A stretch of 64,000 nucleotides of DNA from Promicromonospora sukumoe 327MFSha3.1 (GCF_000385135.1 NZ_ARQM01000010.1:1426001-1490000); one strand, 5' to 3'. Counted from the first letter of the stretch, positions 36,337 to 45,088 are shown. Numbers and translations are program-made. The notes: generated by a model from the letters alone, not told the origin.

Positions 36337-37628
36337 CGCACGTCTCCCTTCGGTGCGGCGTCCGTTCCCGGGCCGCTGATCGTCCCCACGGACTCGATGG
36401 CCGGGCCCACGGAGGACGCGGTCGCGACGGCGGGCACGGGGGCGATGCGCTCGCCGCCTGCCTCGCCCGTCGTGGCGGCGACGGCCTCGATGTCGGCGCC
36501 CTTGGCCTCGTCCCACTCCTCGTTGACGTTGGTGTGGTCGACCGGCTTGCGGCGCGACACGACCCAGATGGCCGCCGACGAGATCACGAGCACGCCGAAC
36601 ACGGCGAGGAAGCCGGCGGTCCCGCCGATCGCGGACTCGATCCAGTGGCACAGCGCGCCGACCAGGCCCGCGGCCGGGAGGGTGAGCGCCCAGGCCACGA
36701 ACATGCGCCCGGCCACGCTCCAGCGCACCTTCGCGCCGGGCATGCCCACGCCCGAGCCGAGCACGGAGCCGGTGGCCACGTGCGTCGTCGACAGGGAGAA
36801 CCCGAAGTGGCTGGACAGCAGGATGACGGCGGCCGACGACGTCTCGGCGGCCATGCCCTGCCGGGTGTCGATCTCGACGAGCCCCTTGCCGAGCGTGCGG
36901 ATGACGCGCCAGCCGCCCAGGTAGGTGCCGAGCGCCATGGCGATGGCGCAGCTCAGGATCACCCAGAGCGGCACACCGGCGTCGGCGGGCACGGCGCCGC
37001 CCGCGATGAGCGCGAGCAGGATGATGCCCATCGACTTCTGCGCGTCGTTGGTGCCGTGCGCCAGCGAGACGAGCGAGGCGGAGCCGATCTGGCCCCAGCG
37101 GAACCCGCGGTTGGTCAGGTCCTGCGGCACGCCGCGGGTCAGCTTGGCGACGCACCAGGTGCCGAGGCCGGCCACGGCGATCGCGATGAGCGGGGCCAGC
37201 AGGGCGGGCACCAGCACCTTGGACACCACGCCGGTCCACAGCACGCCTGAGGTGCCGACGGCGGCCAGCACGGCGCCGACCATGCCGCCCACCAGTGCGT
37301 GCGAGGAGCTGGAGGGGATGCCGAGCAGCCAGGTGAGCAGGTTCCAGATGATGCCGCCCACCAGGCCGGCGAGCACCACCGGCAGCGTGATCACCTGGGC
37401 GTCGACGATGCCCTTGGCGATCGTCGCGGCCACGGCGAGCGAGAGGAACGCGCCGACGAGGTTGAGGACGGCGGACAGCGCGACGGCCGTCTTGGGCTTG
37501 AGGGCTCGGGTCGCGATGGAGGTGGCCATCGCGTTGCCCGTGTCGTGAAATCCGTTCGTGAAGTCGAAGGCGAGCGCGGTCACGACGACGAGCGCGAGCA
37601 GGAGCATTTCTGTCACGGCCTCGATCAT
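36333..37628 (-). CDS. pit: Low-affinity inorganic phosphate transporter (PiT family)
   Basis: 431 residues if started at the ATG at 37628; an ATG at 37694 would add 22 non-conserved residues and run through the putative PHO box, so I prefer the internal start, although no good ribosome-binding site is seen at either. The two PiT signature repeats are clear: FDFTNGFHDTGNAMATSIAT near the N-terminus with GIPSSSSHALVGG after it, and the second copy around LAHGTNDAQKSMG and SLSTTHVATGSVLG. These proteins import metal-phosphate with protons or sodium. The gene is followed by the small membrane protein. Confidence 0.9.
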   Translation of the reverse strand: MIEAVTEMLLLALVVVTALAFDFTNGFHDTGNAMATSIATRALKPKTAVALSAVLNLVGAFLSLAVAATIAKGIVDAQVITLPVVLAGLVGGIIWNLLTWLLGIPSSSSHALVGGMVGAVLAAVGTSGVLWTGVVSKVLVPALLAPLIAIAVAGLGTWCVAKLTRGVPQDLTNRGFRWGQIGSASLVSLAHGTNDAQKSMGIILLALIAGGAVPADAGVPLWVILSCAIAMALGTYLGGWRVIRTLGKGLVEIDTRQGMAAETSSAAVILLSSHFGFSLSTTHVATGSVLGSGVGMPGAKVRWSVAGRMFVAWALTLPAAGLVGALCHWIESAIGGTAGFLAVFGVLVISSAAIWVVSRRKPVDHTNVNEEWDEAKGADIEAVAATTGEAGGERIAPVPAVATASSVGPAIESVGTISGPGTDAAPKGDVR

Positions 37629-37677
37629 GCGAGGGGAAACTGGGCGGATCCGCGTTTTTCCCGGCTGGCCGGTGACT

Positions 37678-37710
37678 GTTCGTCGAGCGTTCATCTGTTG
37701 TTAACCTGGC
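37678..37710 (+). promoter_or_regulatory. PHO-box-like triple repeat upstream of pit
   Basis: Three consecutive 11-base units all start with GTT: GTTCGTCGAGC, GTTCATCTGTT and GTTAACCTGGC. Actinobacterial PhoP boxes are 11-base direct repeats starting GTTCA. They lie 50-82 bases upstream of the chosen pit start, on the opposite strand. The match is partial, so this is a candidate only. Confidence 0.4.
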
Positions 37711-37766
37711 GACCACCCCGGTGCGCTGGGGCGGTCGCCAGGTGTCGGCGGTGCCGGACGGCGGCG

Positions 37767-38234
37767 TCAGGCCGGGCTGTACTCCGCGGCGACGTCGAGC
37801 ACCCAGGTGACCCCGAAGCGGTCGGTCAGCATGCCGAACGCGGGCGCCCACTGCGCCGGCGCGTACGGCTCGACGACGGTGGCGCCCTCGGCCAGCCGCT
37901 CCCACAGGGCGCCGACCTCCTCGACGCTGTCGCCGCGCACGGACAGGAAGAACGGCTCCGACGTGATGGTGGCGCCGTTCTCGCGGCGGGTGGTCGGGGC
38001 TGCGGGCGTCGCCGGGGTGGTCGTCCCGGGCACGTCGTAGGCCATGACCCGGAAGCCGTCGTCGGCGACGACCTGGCCGAACACCACCTTGGCGGCGTCG
38101 GGCTGGTCGGCCGGCAGGCCCAGGTCGCCGTAGGTGGTGACGAGCAGCTGCCCGCCGAACACGGACTGGTAGAACTCCAGGGCGGCGCGGGCCTGGCCGT
38201 GGAAGTTCAGGTGGGCGACGGTGGCGATCGACAT
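37767..38234 (-). CDS. VOC-superfamily protein, PhnB-like (glyoxalase fold)
   Basis: 155 residues from the ATG at 38234 (AAGGA upstream). It is a single PhnB-type VOC module: VAHLNFHGQARAALEFYQSVFGG at the start and WAPAFGMLTDRFGVTWVLDV at the end. Members of this subgroup often lack the metal ligands of true glyoxalases and have unknown substrates. It is divergent from a WYL-domain regulator gene, a frequent pairing in actinobacteria, so the regulator probably controls it. Confidence 0.9.
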   Translation of the reverse strand: MSIATVAHLNFHGQARAALEFYQSVFGGQLLVTTYGDLGLPADQPDAAKVVFGQVVADDGFRVMAYDVPGTTTPATPAAPTTRRENGATITSEPFFLSVRGDSVEEVGALWERLAEGATVVEPYAPAQWAPAFGMLTDRFGVTWVLDVAAEYSPA

Positions 38235-38344
38235 GGTGCGGTCCTTACGCGGTGGGCTCACCGCCGGAGGTCTCCGACGGCAAGCACCAATCTCGCAGCG
38301 GTACCGGACAGGGAACGTCCGGTACTCGTGGCACCGTGGGAGTC

Positions 38345-39355
38345 ATGCCCACGGCCCCCTCCACCGCCACCTCCACGCGGCTGCTCTCGCTGCTCTCCCT
38401 GCTGCAGGTCCGGCGCGACTGGCCGGCCGAGCAGCTCGCGTACCGGCTCGGCGTCAGCGACCGCACCGTGCGCCGCGACGTCGACCGCCTGCGCGAGCTC
38501 GGCTACCCCGTCCGCACGGCCCGCGGGCCCGACGGCGGCTACCGGCTCGGCGCCGGCACCGACCTGCCGCCCCTGCTGTTCGACGACGAGCAGGCGGTCG
38601 CCCTGGCCGTCGCGCTGCGCACCGCCGTCGCGACCGGGGCAGGCGTCGAGGAGGCCGCCGCCCGCGCCCTGACCACGGTGCGCCAGGTGCTGCCCGCGCG
38701 GCTGCGGCAGCGGGTCGACGCCCTGGAGGTGACGGCCGCGGGGCCGCCCGGGGCCGGGGACGGCGTCGACACCGGGGTGCTGCTCGCGCTCAGCGCCGCC
38801 GTCCGCTCCCGCGAGGAGGTGCGGTTCGACTACGCCGTGCCCGGGAGCCCCGCCGACCCCGCGGAGACGGCGACACCGCCCCGGCGGGTGCAGCCGCACC
38901 ACCTCGTGGTCCGCTCCGGCCGCTGGTACCTCGTCGGCTGGGCGCCGGAGCCGGGTCAGTGGCGCACCTACCGCGTGGACCGGATGACACCGCGCGTCCC
39001 GAACGGGCCGCGGTTCAGCCCGCGGCCCGTGCCGGGCGGCGACGTCGGCGCGTTCCTCGAGGCCCGGTTCAAGGGCTCCGCGAGCGGCGACGCCTGGCCG
39101 TGCGCCGGCGAGGTGATCCTCGGCCTGCCCGCCGCGCGGGTGGCGGCGTTCGCGGGCGACGGCCTGGCCGAGGCGCTGGGCCCGGACCGCACCCGGCTGC
39201 GCACCGGCTCGTGGTCGTGGGCGGGCCTGGCGGCCGGTCTGGCCCGGTTCGACGCGGAGATCGAGGTGGTGGGACCGCCCGCCCTGCGCGCAGCCTTCGC
39301 CGACCTGTCCCGGCGCGCCGCGCGGGCCGCCGAGCCGTTGCCTGCAGAGCCCTAG
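38345..39355 (+). CDS. WYL-domain transcriptional regulator (YafY/DeoR-type HTH)
   Basis: 336 residues from the ATG at 38345, with GGGAG six bases upstream. N-terminal HTH_11 helix-turn-helix: PAEQLAYRLGVSDRTVRRDV. Then the WYL domain (HHLVVRSGRWYLVGWAPEPGQ and WRTYRVDRM), which binds nucleotide or other ligands, and a WCX-type C-terminal extension. WYL regulators usually repress or activate the divergent gene, here a VOC protein. Its TAG stop shares the CTAG palindrome with the stop of the convergent zinc-finger gene. Confidence 0.9.
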   Translation: MPTAPSTATSTRLLSLLSLLQVRRDWPAEQLAYRLGVSDRTVRRDVDRLRELGYPVRTARGPDGGYRLGAGTDLPPLLFDDEQAVALAVALRTAVATGAGVEEAAARALTTVRQVLPARLRQRVDALEVTAAGPPGAGDGVDTGVLLALSAAVRSREEVRFDYAVPGSPADPAETATPPRRVQPHHLVVRSGRWYLVGWAPEPGQWRTYRVDRMTPRVPNGPRFSPRPVPGGDVGAFLEARFKGSASGDAWPCAGEVILGLPAARVAAFAGDGLAEALGPDRTRLRTGSWSWAGLAAGLARFDAEIEVVGPPALRAAFADLSRRAARAAEPLPAEP

Positions 39356-39612
39356 TCGAGCCAGGACCGGGCGCCGCTCGCGCTGCGCCGCGCCCAGCCC
39401 ACCTGGCGCACGTCGATGAACGCGCGGATGCACCCGGCGCACCTGTCGATGTGCGCCTCGAAGCGGCGCTGGTGGCGGGCGTCGAGCCGCCGGTCGAGGT
39501 AGCCGGGGATGGCCGCGCGGGCGGACCGGCACTCCGGCTGCTCGGCCCGCGCGGGGCCGAAGTCTGCCCCGGCCCCGGGCTCGTCTGTACACAGTGCACT
39601 CTTGAACGTCAC
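39352..39612 (-). CDS. Small zinc-finger (zf-HC2) protein, anti-sigma-factor-like
   Basis: 86 residues from the GTG at 39612 (AGGGGG with nine-base spacing). The centre carries the zinc-binding HxxxCxxC motif HIDRCAGC after an earlier cysteine and histidine (QPECRSARAAIPGYLDRRLD, then HQRRF), the layout of ZAS-type anti-sigma factors. There is no membrane helix and no adjacent sigma-factor gene, so it would be a stand-alone soluble member. It may act on a sigma factor encoded elsewhere. Confidence 0.7.
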   Translation of the reverse strand: MTFKSALCTDEPGAGADFGPARAEQPECRSARAAIPGYLDRRLDARHQRRFEAHIDRCAGCIRAFIDVRQVGWARRSASGARSWLD

Positions 39613-39801
39613 GCGAACCTGCCCCCTGCGCACGCTGCCCGGTGTCGACCGGCTGACAGCAGTCTCACCTTGGATGAGGAAGCATCGAAATTTTGCTGTG
39701 ATATGACCCCCTTCTCCCGAGCGCGGGTGGTATCAGCGTTTCGTCGGCCGCCCTCTTCTCACGTACCGGTGGTTCCCTCAGCAGTACGCAGGTGATGTCC
39801 C

Positions 39802-40779
39802 ATGACCACGACCATCGCCCCGCCACCCGGGCCGGTGCCCGGCGCGGTCACCGACGACGCCGCCCGGGTGGGCGCCGCGCTGGCCGCCCAGGTCCCCGCC
39901 AAGGCCACCGCCGACCTCCTGATCGGCACGTGGAACATCCGTGCCTTCGGCGACCTGACGCACAAGTGGCGCTCCACGCAGGACGACAGCCCCCGGCGCG
40001 ACTGGCACGCGCTGACCTGCATCGCCGAGGTGGTCCGCCGGTTCGACGTGACGGCCGTCCAGGAGACCCGGCGCGACACGACCGCCCTGTTCGCGCTGCT
40101 GAGCCTGCTGGGCCCGCGGTACAAGGTCATCGCCTCGGACGTCACCGAGGGCGGCCCCGGCAACGGCGAGCGCCTCGCCTACGTCTACGACTCCGAGCGG
40201 GTCCAGGCCTCCGGCCTGGTCGGGGAGCTGGTGCTGCCCGCGGACGCGCGGAACGACGTCGAGCAGTTCGCCCGCACCCCGTACGCCGCCGGGTTCGTGC
40301 GCGGGGGCACCGAGTTCATCCTGACCACCGTGCACGTGCTGTGGGGTGAGAGGCCGGCCGACCGGATCGGCGAGCTGACGGCGTTCGCCACCTGGATGCG
40401 GGGCTGGGCCGACCGGCCCGGCGACTGGAACCACAACCTCCTGGTGCTCGGCGACTTCAACCTCGACCGGCTCGACGACCCGCTGTTCGCCGCGTTCGCC
40501 TCGACCGGCCTGTGGCCGCCCGCCGAGCTGAACGAGGTGCCGCGCACGATCTTCGACGACGACAAGGACCGGCACCAGTACGACCAGATCGCCTGGTTCA
40601 GCGACCCCGCCCGGCCCGGCGCGCCCTCCCTCCTCGACGGGCTCACGTACACGGGCCGGGGCGGCAGCTTCGACTTCGTCCCGCACGCGCTGCGCGACCT
40701 CACGCGGACCCAGGTGTCCTGGCGGCTGAGCGACCACTACCCGCTGTGGCTGGAGTTCAGTGCCCCACCGACGCCGTGA
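39802..40779 (+). CDS. Endonuclease/exonuclease/phosphatase (DNase I-fold) family protein
   Basis: 325 residues with an AGGTGAT ribosome-binding site. The DNase I-fold motifs are in order: GTWNIRAFG (start strand), VQETRRD (metal-binding Glu), GDFNLDRLDDP (catalytic Asp/Asn pair) and LSDHYPLWLEF (catalytic Asp-His). No signal peptide is visible, so it is probably intracellular. The family spans nucleases, sphingomyelinases and inositol phosphatases; the substrate cannot be read from the sequence. The 3' end overlaps the convergent copper gene by 23 bases. Confidence 0.85.
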   Translation: MTTTIAPPPGPVPGAVTDDAARVGAALAAQVPAKATADLLIGTWNIRAFGDLTHKWRSTQDDSPRRDWHALTCIAEVVRRFDVTAVQETRRDTTALFALLSLLGPRYKVIASDVTEGGPGNGERLAYVYDSERVQASGLVGELVLPADARNDVEQFARTPYAAGFVRGGTEFILTTVHVLWGERPADRIGELTAFATWMRGWADRPGDWNHNLLVLGDFNLDRLDDPLFAAFASTGLWPPAELNEVPRTIFDDDKDRHQYDQIAWFSDPARPGAPSLLDGLTYTGRGGSFDFVPHALRDLTRTQVSWRLSDHYPLWLEFSAPPTP

Positions 40780-42211
40780 CCAGCCAGGCCGTGAGCAGCA
40801 CGATCACCACCATGAGCGCCGTCTCCCGGCCGGTGCTGCGCCGCAGGACGCCGCCCGCGGTGGCCGAGCGCCCCGCGTGCCGCACCACGCCGCGGCGTCG
40901 GGCGGTGAGCCGGGGGACCACCTGGAAGTGGTTGTGCGCGCCGACGGCCGCGACCAGCACCACGAGGGCGACCTTGGCCAGCAGGAACAGGCCCCACTCG
41001 CTCTCCCGGAGCTGCGCCGGGTGGTCGAGGATGCCGACGGTGAGCGCCACCCCGGCCACGCCGACCACGGCGGCGGCCACGGCCGCCACGACGGAGAACC
41101 GGGCGCCCAGCAGCGCGGCGTCGAGGTCGCGGCCGTGCCGGCGGCGGGCCCGCAGCAGCAGCGCGAGCGAGACGACGCCGCCCACCCAGACGGCGGCGGC
41201 CGCGAGGTGCGCGACGTCGGCGGTGATGACGAGCCAGCGCGGCTCGACGGTGTTGCTGTGCCCGGCGAGCACCTGCCCGGCGCCGGCCAGCCCGGTGCCG
41301 AGCGCGGCGGCCCAGGACCCCGGCAGCGAGCGCCAGGCGCCCGCGGTGATCGCGACGCCGCCCGCGGCCTGCAGACCCACGTCCCATCGCGTGGTGCCGG
41401 TGAGCGAGTCGGCGATCGCGGCCGGGGACACGGCGGCCGCGAGGTCGCCGTGCGCCACGAGCACCGACCCCGCGAGCACGCGCACCATGAGGCCCGCGAG
41501 CAGCACCGCGCCCGACCAGCGGACCAGGCGCAGCACGGTGGGCACGTCGGCCTCGTCCCGGCCGCGTAGCACCAGGGCCGCGAAGGCCAGCCCACCGCCC
41601 GCGACCAGGACGCCCCAGAGCGCGCCCGCGCCCCCGATCCGGGCGACCGCGCCTGCGGCGTCCGTCGCGGGGGAGTCCATGTCGGCCGCGTCGTGGCCCA
41701 TGTCGTGGTCCATGCCGCTCATCCCGCTCGTGTCGTGGCCCGAGGGCGACGGCGAGGGGGTCGCGGAGGGGGTCGCGGACGGCGTCGCCGTGGGTGCGGC
41801 GGCCGCGACCGCGAACCCGAACGTGCCCTCCAGCGGGTGGCCGTCCTGGGCGGCGGCGGTCCAGGTCACGGTGTAGCGGCCCGCGGGCAGCGCCGCGGCC
41901 GGCGTCGCGACGAGGACCACGCCGTCCTGGGCCGCGGCGACGTCGGCCGGGACCGCGCCGTCGGGGCCCTCGATGACCATGCCGTCGCCGAGCGGGCTCA
42001 CGGGCAGGGTGAACCGCAGCGTGACCTCGGTGACCGGGGCCCGCGCGGTGGAGCCGTCGGCGGGCGCCGTCGACTCCAGGCGGGTGTGCGCGGCGGCGGG
42101 CGGCGCCCACGGCGTCAGCAGCGGGGCCGTGAGCAGCAGGGCCGCGAGCAGGCCGGCGGCCGTGCGGGTCAGGGCCGTGCCGGGGCGCGCCCCGGCGAGC
42201 GTTCTGCGCAT
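40757..42211 (-). CDS. Copper resistance CopC-CopD fusion protein
   Basis: 484 residues from the ATG at 42211 (AAGGAG upstream). Signal peptide to about 43 ending in PPAAAHTRL; the mature N-terminal His begins a CopC domain (HTRLESTAPADGSTA, EVTLRFTLPVSPLGD), a copper-binding beta barrel. A Met/His/Asp-rich linker (HDTSGMSGMDHDMGHDAAD) likely adds copper ligands. Then eight or so helices form CopD (LRLVRWSGAVLLAGLMV, VEPRWLVITADVAHLAAAAVWVGG, SEWGLFLLAKVALVVLVA). Fusions of this kind move copper across the membrane, for import or homeostasis. It lies downstream of the DUF305 gene. Confidence 0.9.
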   Translation of the reverse strand: MRRTLAGARPGTALTRTAAGLLAALLLTAPLLTPWAPPAAAHTRLESTAPADGSTARAPVTEVTLRFTLPVSPLGDGMVIEGPDGAVPADVAAAQDGVVLVATPAAALPAGRYTVTWTAAAQDGHPLEGTFGFAVAAAAPTATPSATPSATPSPSPSGHDTSGMSGMDHDMGHDAADMDSPATDAAGAVARIGGAGALWGVLVAGGGLAFAALVLRGRDEADVPTVLRLVRWSGAVLLAGLMVRVLAGSVLVAHGDLAAAVSPAAIADSLTGTTRWDVGLQAAGGVAITAGAWRSLPGSWAAALGTGLAGAGQVLAGHSNTVEPRWLVITADVAHLAAAAVWVGGVVSLALLLRARRRHGRDLDAALLGARFSVVAAVAAAVVGVAGVALTVGILDHPAQLRESEWGLFLLAKVALVVLVAAVGAHNHFQVVPRLTARRRGVVRHAGRSATAGGVLRRSTGRETALMVVIVLLTAWLVTASVGH

Positions 42212-42270
42212 GTGCGCGCTCCTTCGGGAGGGGGTGGTGCGCCGGCTCGTGCCGGCGCACCACCGGTCGG

Positions 42271-42807
42271 TCACATCGAGGCGAGGAGCTGCTTCATCGT
42301 CTCGATCTCGGCCGCCTGCGTGTCGACGATGGTCTGCGCCATCTCGACCGCGCCCGCGTCCTCGCCCGACTCCACCTGGGCCTGCGCCATCTCCACGGCG
42401 CCCTCGTGGTGGGCCACCATCTGCTCCAGGAACAGGCGGTCGCCGTCGGGGCCGGTGGCGGCGCCCAGCGCCTGGAGGTCCTCCTCGGTCACCATGCCGT
42501 CCATCCCGGCGTGGCCGTCGTGCTCCGCGGTGCGCTCGGCGCCCCACGTGTCGAGCCAGCCGTCGAGCTCCTCGATCTCGGGGGCCTGCGCCGCCTTGAT
42601 CTGCGTGGCCAGCTCGGCCACCTGCGGGTCGGCGTCCGGCCGCGCCAGAACGACGTCCGACATCTCGATCGCCTGCTCGTGGTGCGGGATCATCATCTGC
42701 GCGAACATGACGTCCGCGTCGTTGTGGCCGGCCTGCTCGGAACCTGAGCACGCGGCCAGGGCCAGGGCCCCGGCCAGGGCGATCGCGGACATGAGGGTGC
42801 GCTTCAT
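42271..42807 (-). CDS. DUF305 family lipoprotein
   Basis: 178 residues from the ATG at 42807. Lipoprotein signal ends at LALAAC with C20 acylated. Two copies of the DUF305 ferritin-like motif follow: FAQMMIPHHEQAIEMSD and LEQMVAHHEGAVEMAQ, each with paired His and a Met/Glu that probably bind metal. DUF305 proteins are usually found beside copper genes, as here (CopC-CopD is 60 bases downstream). It is probably an outside-facing metal binder. Confidence 0.9.
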   Translation of the reverse strand: MKRTLMSAIALAGALALAACSGSEQAGHNDADVMFAQMMIPHHEQAIEMSDVVLARPDADPQVAELATQIKAAQAPEIEELDGWLDTWGAERTAEHDGHAGMDGMVTEEDLQALGAATGPDGDRLFLEQMVAHHEGAVEMAQAQVESGEDAGAVEMAQTIVDTQAAEIETMKQLLASM

Positions 42808-42888
42808 GGTCTTTCCTCTGCTTCTGCTTCGGTCTCGGGTAGCACTCATCGGCGCGACCGCGCTGGGGCACGGTCACGCTCGTCGGGT

Positions 42889-42907
42889 CGGCGCGCGGTG
42901 CGCGCCG
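42889..42907 (-). terminator. Hairpin after the first DUF6153-like gene
   Basis: CGGCGCGC (42889-42896) pairs with GCGCGCCG (42900-42907) with a three-base loop, ten bases beyond the stop of the DUF6153-like gene on the minus strand. The DUF305 gene starts 80 bases further on. Confidence 0.55.
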
Positions 42908-42916
42908 GCCCCGGGT

Positions 42917-43411
42917 CTACGTCCGGGAGATGCAGAGGTCGTGCAGGCTGGGCGCGGCGAGGTCGCGGACGACGGCGAGCGCCGGCGTCAGGGACATCGC
43001 GAGCTCCAGCGGGGCCCGCCACAGGAGGCGGCGCACGGGCGCCACGAGGCCCAGCAGCGCGACGAGGATCATCAGGCACATCGCCATGGCGGCGTCGTGC
43101 CCGCCGCAGCCCTCGCAGCAGGAGCCCTCGTCGTCGGCGTGGCCGTCGGGCGCCTGGGGCAGGACCTGGGTCTGGCCCTGGGCCAGGACCGGTCCCGCGG
43201 TGGCCTGCGCGGCGCCGGCCTGCGCGGTGCCGGCCTGCTCGACGGCGGCCACGGAGGTCTCGTGCGGCACGGCGTGCCCGTGCGACGTCGGCGACCCGCT
43301 CATCGAGTGCATCGTGACCACGCCGACGATGACCGTCAGGATCGCCAGCGCCCCGACGGGACCCCGGCGGGGACCGGCGAAGGCCGAACGAAGGAGCGAG
43401 ATCACGCGCAC
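42917..43411 (-). CDS. DUF6153-like His-rich membrane protein (copy 1)
   Basis: 164 residues from the GTG at 43411; that start aligns exactly with the ATG start of a paralogue at 62833-63261 (both have LRS, then RRGPV at the same spacing). One helix (about 18-38, VGALAILTVIVGVVTMHSM), a His/Met/Cys-bearing external segment (SHGHAVPHE and DDEGSCCEGCGGHDAAMAM), a second helix, and the tail SLHDLCISRT. The Cys/His/Met content suggests metal binding, as does the location beside DUF305 and CopC-CopD. Its start overlaps the end of the upstream membrane protein gene. Confidence 0.7.
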   Translation of the reverse strand: MRVISLLRSAFAGPRRGPVGALAILTVIVGVVTMHSMSGSPTSHGHAVPHETSVAAVEQAGTAQAGAAQATAGPVLAQGQTQVLPQAPDGHADDEGSCCEGCGGHDAAMAMCLMILVALLGLVAPVRRLLWRAPLELAMSLTPALAVVRDLAAPSLHDLCISRT

Positions 43412-44376
43412 GGCACGGAGGCTACCGGATCGCGGCCGGTCGACGAGGGGCTCAGGTGGTCCAGGCGGACGCCGTCGGTCACGGGGACCGAGACGACGCT
43501 CGCGGTCTCGGGCGTCCAGGCCCGGGGGACCAGCACGTACTGGCCGCCCGCGACGACCATGAGCACGAGGCCGTCGTACCGGTGGCGGAACCCCTCCTCG
43601 TCCGCCGGGCACCGGGTGGCCGTGACGCCCGGCTCGACGATCCGCAGGTCCGTGGTGGAGTGCAGCACCACCGACGAGTACGCCGGCAGGTCCTGGGCGA
43701 ACTCCTGGGCCCGCGCGTGGCCGACGGCGGCGGAGTAGTCGGCCACCGCCCAGAACAGGGCGACCGCCACGAGCACGAACATCGCGCCCCACTCGACCAG
43801 CCGGGCGGCCTGCGACGGCGGCACCCACGCCGGGTCCTCGGCCCGCAGCAGCATCCGACGCCTGCGGATGGCGAGGCCGAGCAGCAGGACGCCGCCCGCC
43901 AGGCACAGCGGCGCCAGCCAGGTCGGCACCCAGCCCGCCAGGCCCAGCCCGGGCCAGAACACCTGGACCAGTCCGAACAGCAGGCCGGCCAGACCGACGC
44001 CGCCGGCCACCCGCAGGACCCGCAGCTCGACGTCGGGCCGGGGTGGGTGCGCGACGGACCCGCCCCGCACCCACAGGGCCACCAGCACCCCCGTGGCCAC
44101 GACCGCGAGCGGCACCAGCAGGCCGTCCTGCGCCAGGAACAGGTAGTCGGTCGTGGTGAGCTGGAGCGAGGAGACCTCCACGCCGAAGTAGTCGTAGAAG
44201 AATGTGGTCTGCTTGCGGCCGAAGAAGTACAGCAGCGCGGTCACGAGGGTGGCGGGCGCGACGATCTCGGTCGCGATGCGGGCCACCCGGCCGACGTCGA
44301 CGGAGGTGCTCTCCCCGGGCTGCTCCGCGGGCTGTTCCTCCGGCGCGGGCTGAACCTGGTCGGGCACGGCGGTCAC
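43402..44376 (-). CDS. Uncharacterised multi-pass membrane protein
   Basis: 324 residues with about six helices. After a charged N-terminus (PEEQPAEQPGESTSVD) come ATEIVAPATLVTALLYFFG, the conserved-looking KQTTFFYDYFGVEVSSLQL, and helices around 70-90, 118-140, 145-165 and 205-225. The last 90 residues are soluble. I do not recognise a family. Its GTG overlaps the stop of the Gly-rich protein and its end overlaps the DUF6153-like start, so three envelope proteins are co-translated. Confidence 0.75.
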   Translation of the reverse strand: MTAVPDQVQPAPEEQPAEQPGESTSVDVGRVARIATEIVAPATLVTALLYFFGRKQTTFFYDYFGVEVSSLQLTTTDYLFLAQDGLLVPLAVVATGVLVALWVRGGSVAHPPRPDVELRVLRVAGGVGLAGLLFGLVQVFWPGLGLAGWVPTWLAPLCLAGGVLLLGLAIRRRRMLLRAEDPAWVPPSQAARLVEWGAMFVLVAVALFWAVADYSAAVGHARAQEFAQDLPAYSSVVLHSTTDLRIVEPGVTATRCPADEEGFRHRYDGLVLMVVAGGQYVLVPRAWTPETASVVSVPVTDGVRLDHLSPSSTGRDPVASVPCA

Positions 44377-44900
44377 CCGTCGCCGGTGGCGCCGGTGTCG
44401 TCCTCGGTCGGCTCGCCGTCCTCCTCGGGGCTGGGGTCCGGGGTCTCGTCGCAGACGCCGAAGAGGGTGAGCGTGGCACCGACCTCGATCAGCTCACCGG
44501 CCGCGGGGTCCGAGCCGGAGTAGTCGCAGTCGCCGACCTCCGGCTTGAAGTAGATGGTGACGCACAGCTCCCCGCCGGGGCACTCGGCCGCCATCTCGCG
44601 CGCCGTCTGCTCCGCGACCGCCGCCACGCTCGCGCCGCTGCCGCTCTGCTCCGTGGCGCGGCTCACCCGGATCGGGGAGGGCTGCCCGCCACCGCCGCCG
44701 CCTCCGCCGTTGTCCCCGCCTCCGCCACCGCCGGTCCCGCCGCCGCCGTCATCGGTGCTGTCCGTCTGCTCGGTGTCCCCGCCGGAGGTGTCCTCGCCAC
44801 CACCCCAGGCGCAGGACGTCCCGGCGCAGAGCACGAGGGCCAGGAGCAGGGCCGCCGGCGCGTGCCGCCGGACGGGCCGGGAGTGGGTCGGGTGTCGCAT
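44373..44900 (-). CDS. Secreted Gly-rich protein, probable lipoprotein
   Basis: 175 residues from the ATG at 44900, set by AGGAGG eight bases upstream. Signal segment LLLALVLCAGTSC; the cysteines at 25 and 30 are candidate acylation sites but neither gives a standard lipobox. A long Asp/Gly-rich spacer (residues 31-75) is followed by a compact domain with Cys pairs (AECPGGELCVTIYFKPEVGDC, quoted in part: ECPGGELCV and GDCDYSG, then FGVCDE) likely forming disulphides. No family recognised. First gene of the overlapping set with the membrane protein. Confidence 0.7.
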   Translation of the reverse strand: MRHPTHSRPVRRHAPAALLLALVLCAGTSCAWGGGEDTSGGDTEQTDSTDDGGGGTGGGGGGDNGGGGGGGGQPSPIRVSRATEQSGSGASVAAVAEQTAREMAAECPGGELCVTIYFKPEVGDCDYSGSDPAAGELIEVGATLTLFGVCDETPDPSPEEDGEPTEDDTGATGDG

Positions 44901-45088
44901 CAGGCGCACCTCCTCGTCCGCCTACCCGGAGGGAGGCGCGCCGGCCACGACGTGATACGGCCCGCGCCGCGCACCACGGGTGATCCTGGCCCGGATCCTT
45001 GCCCGGGTCCGTGCCAGGGGCCGGCCGATGAGTTCCGCGCCCGGCCGGCGTCAGCCGTGGGTACCGATCCCGACGAGAGGAACCCACC

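Noticed and set aside
44960-45020. CCTGGC...GCCAGG and repeated GCCCGG(A/G)TCC near the VOC gene promoter as a regulator site
   Set aside because: Short GC-rich matches of this kind are expected by chance here and the arms do not form a consistent operator.
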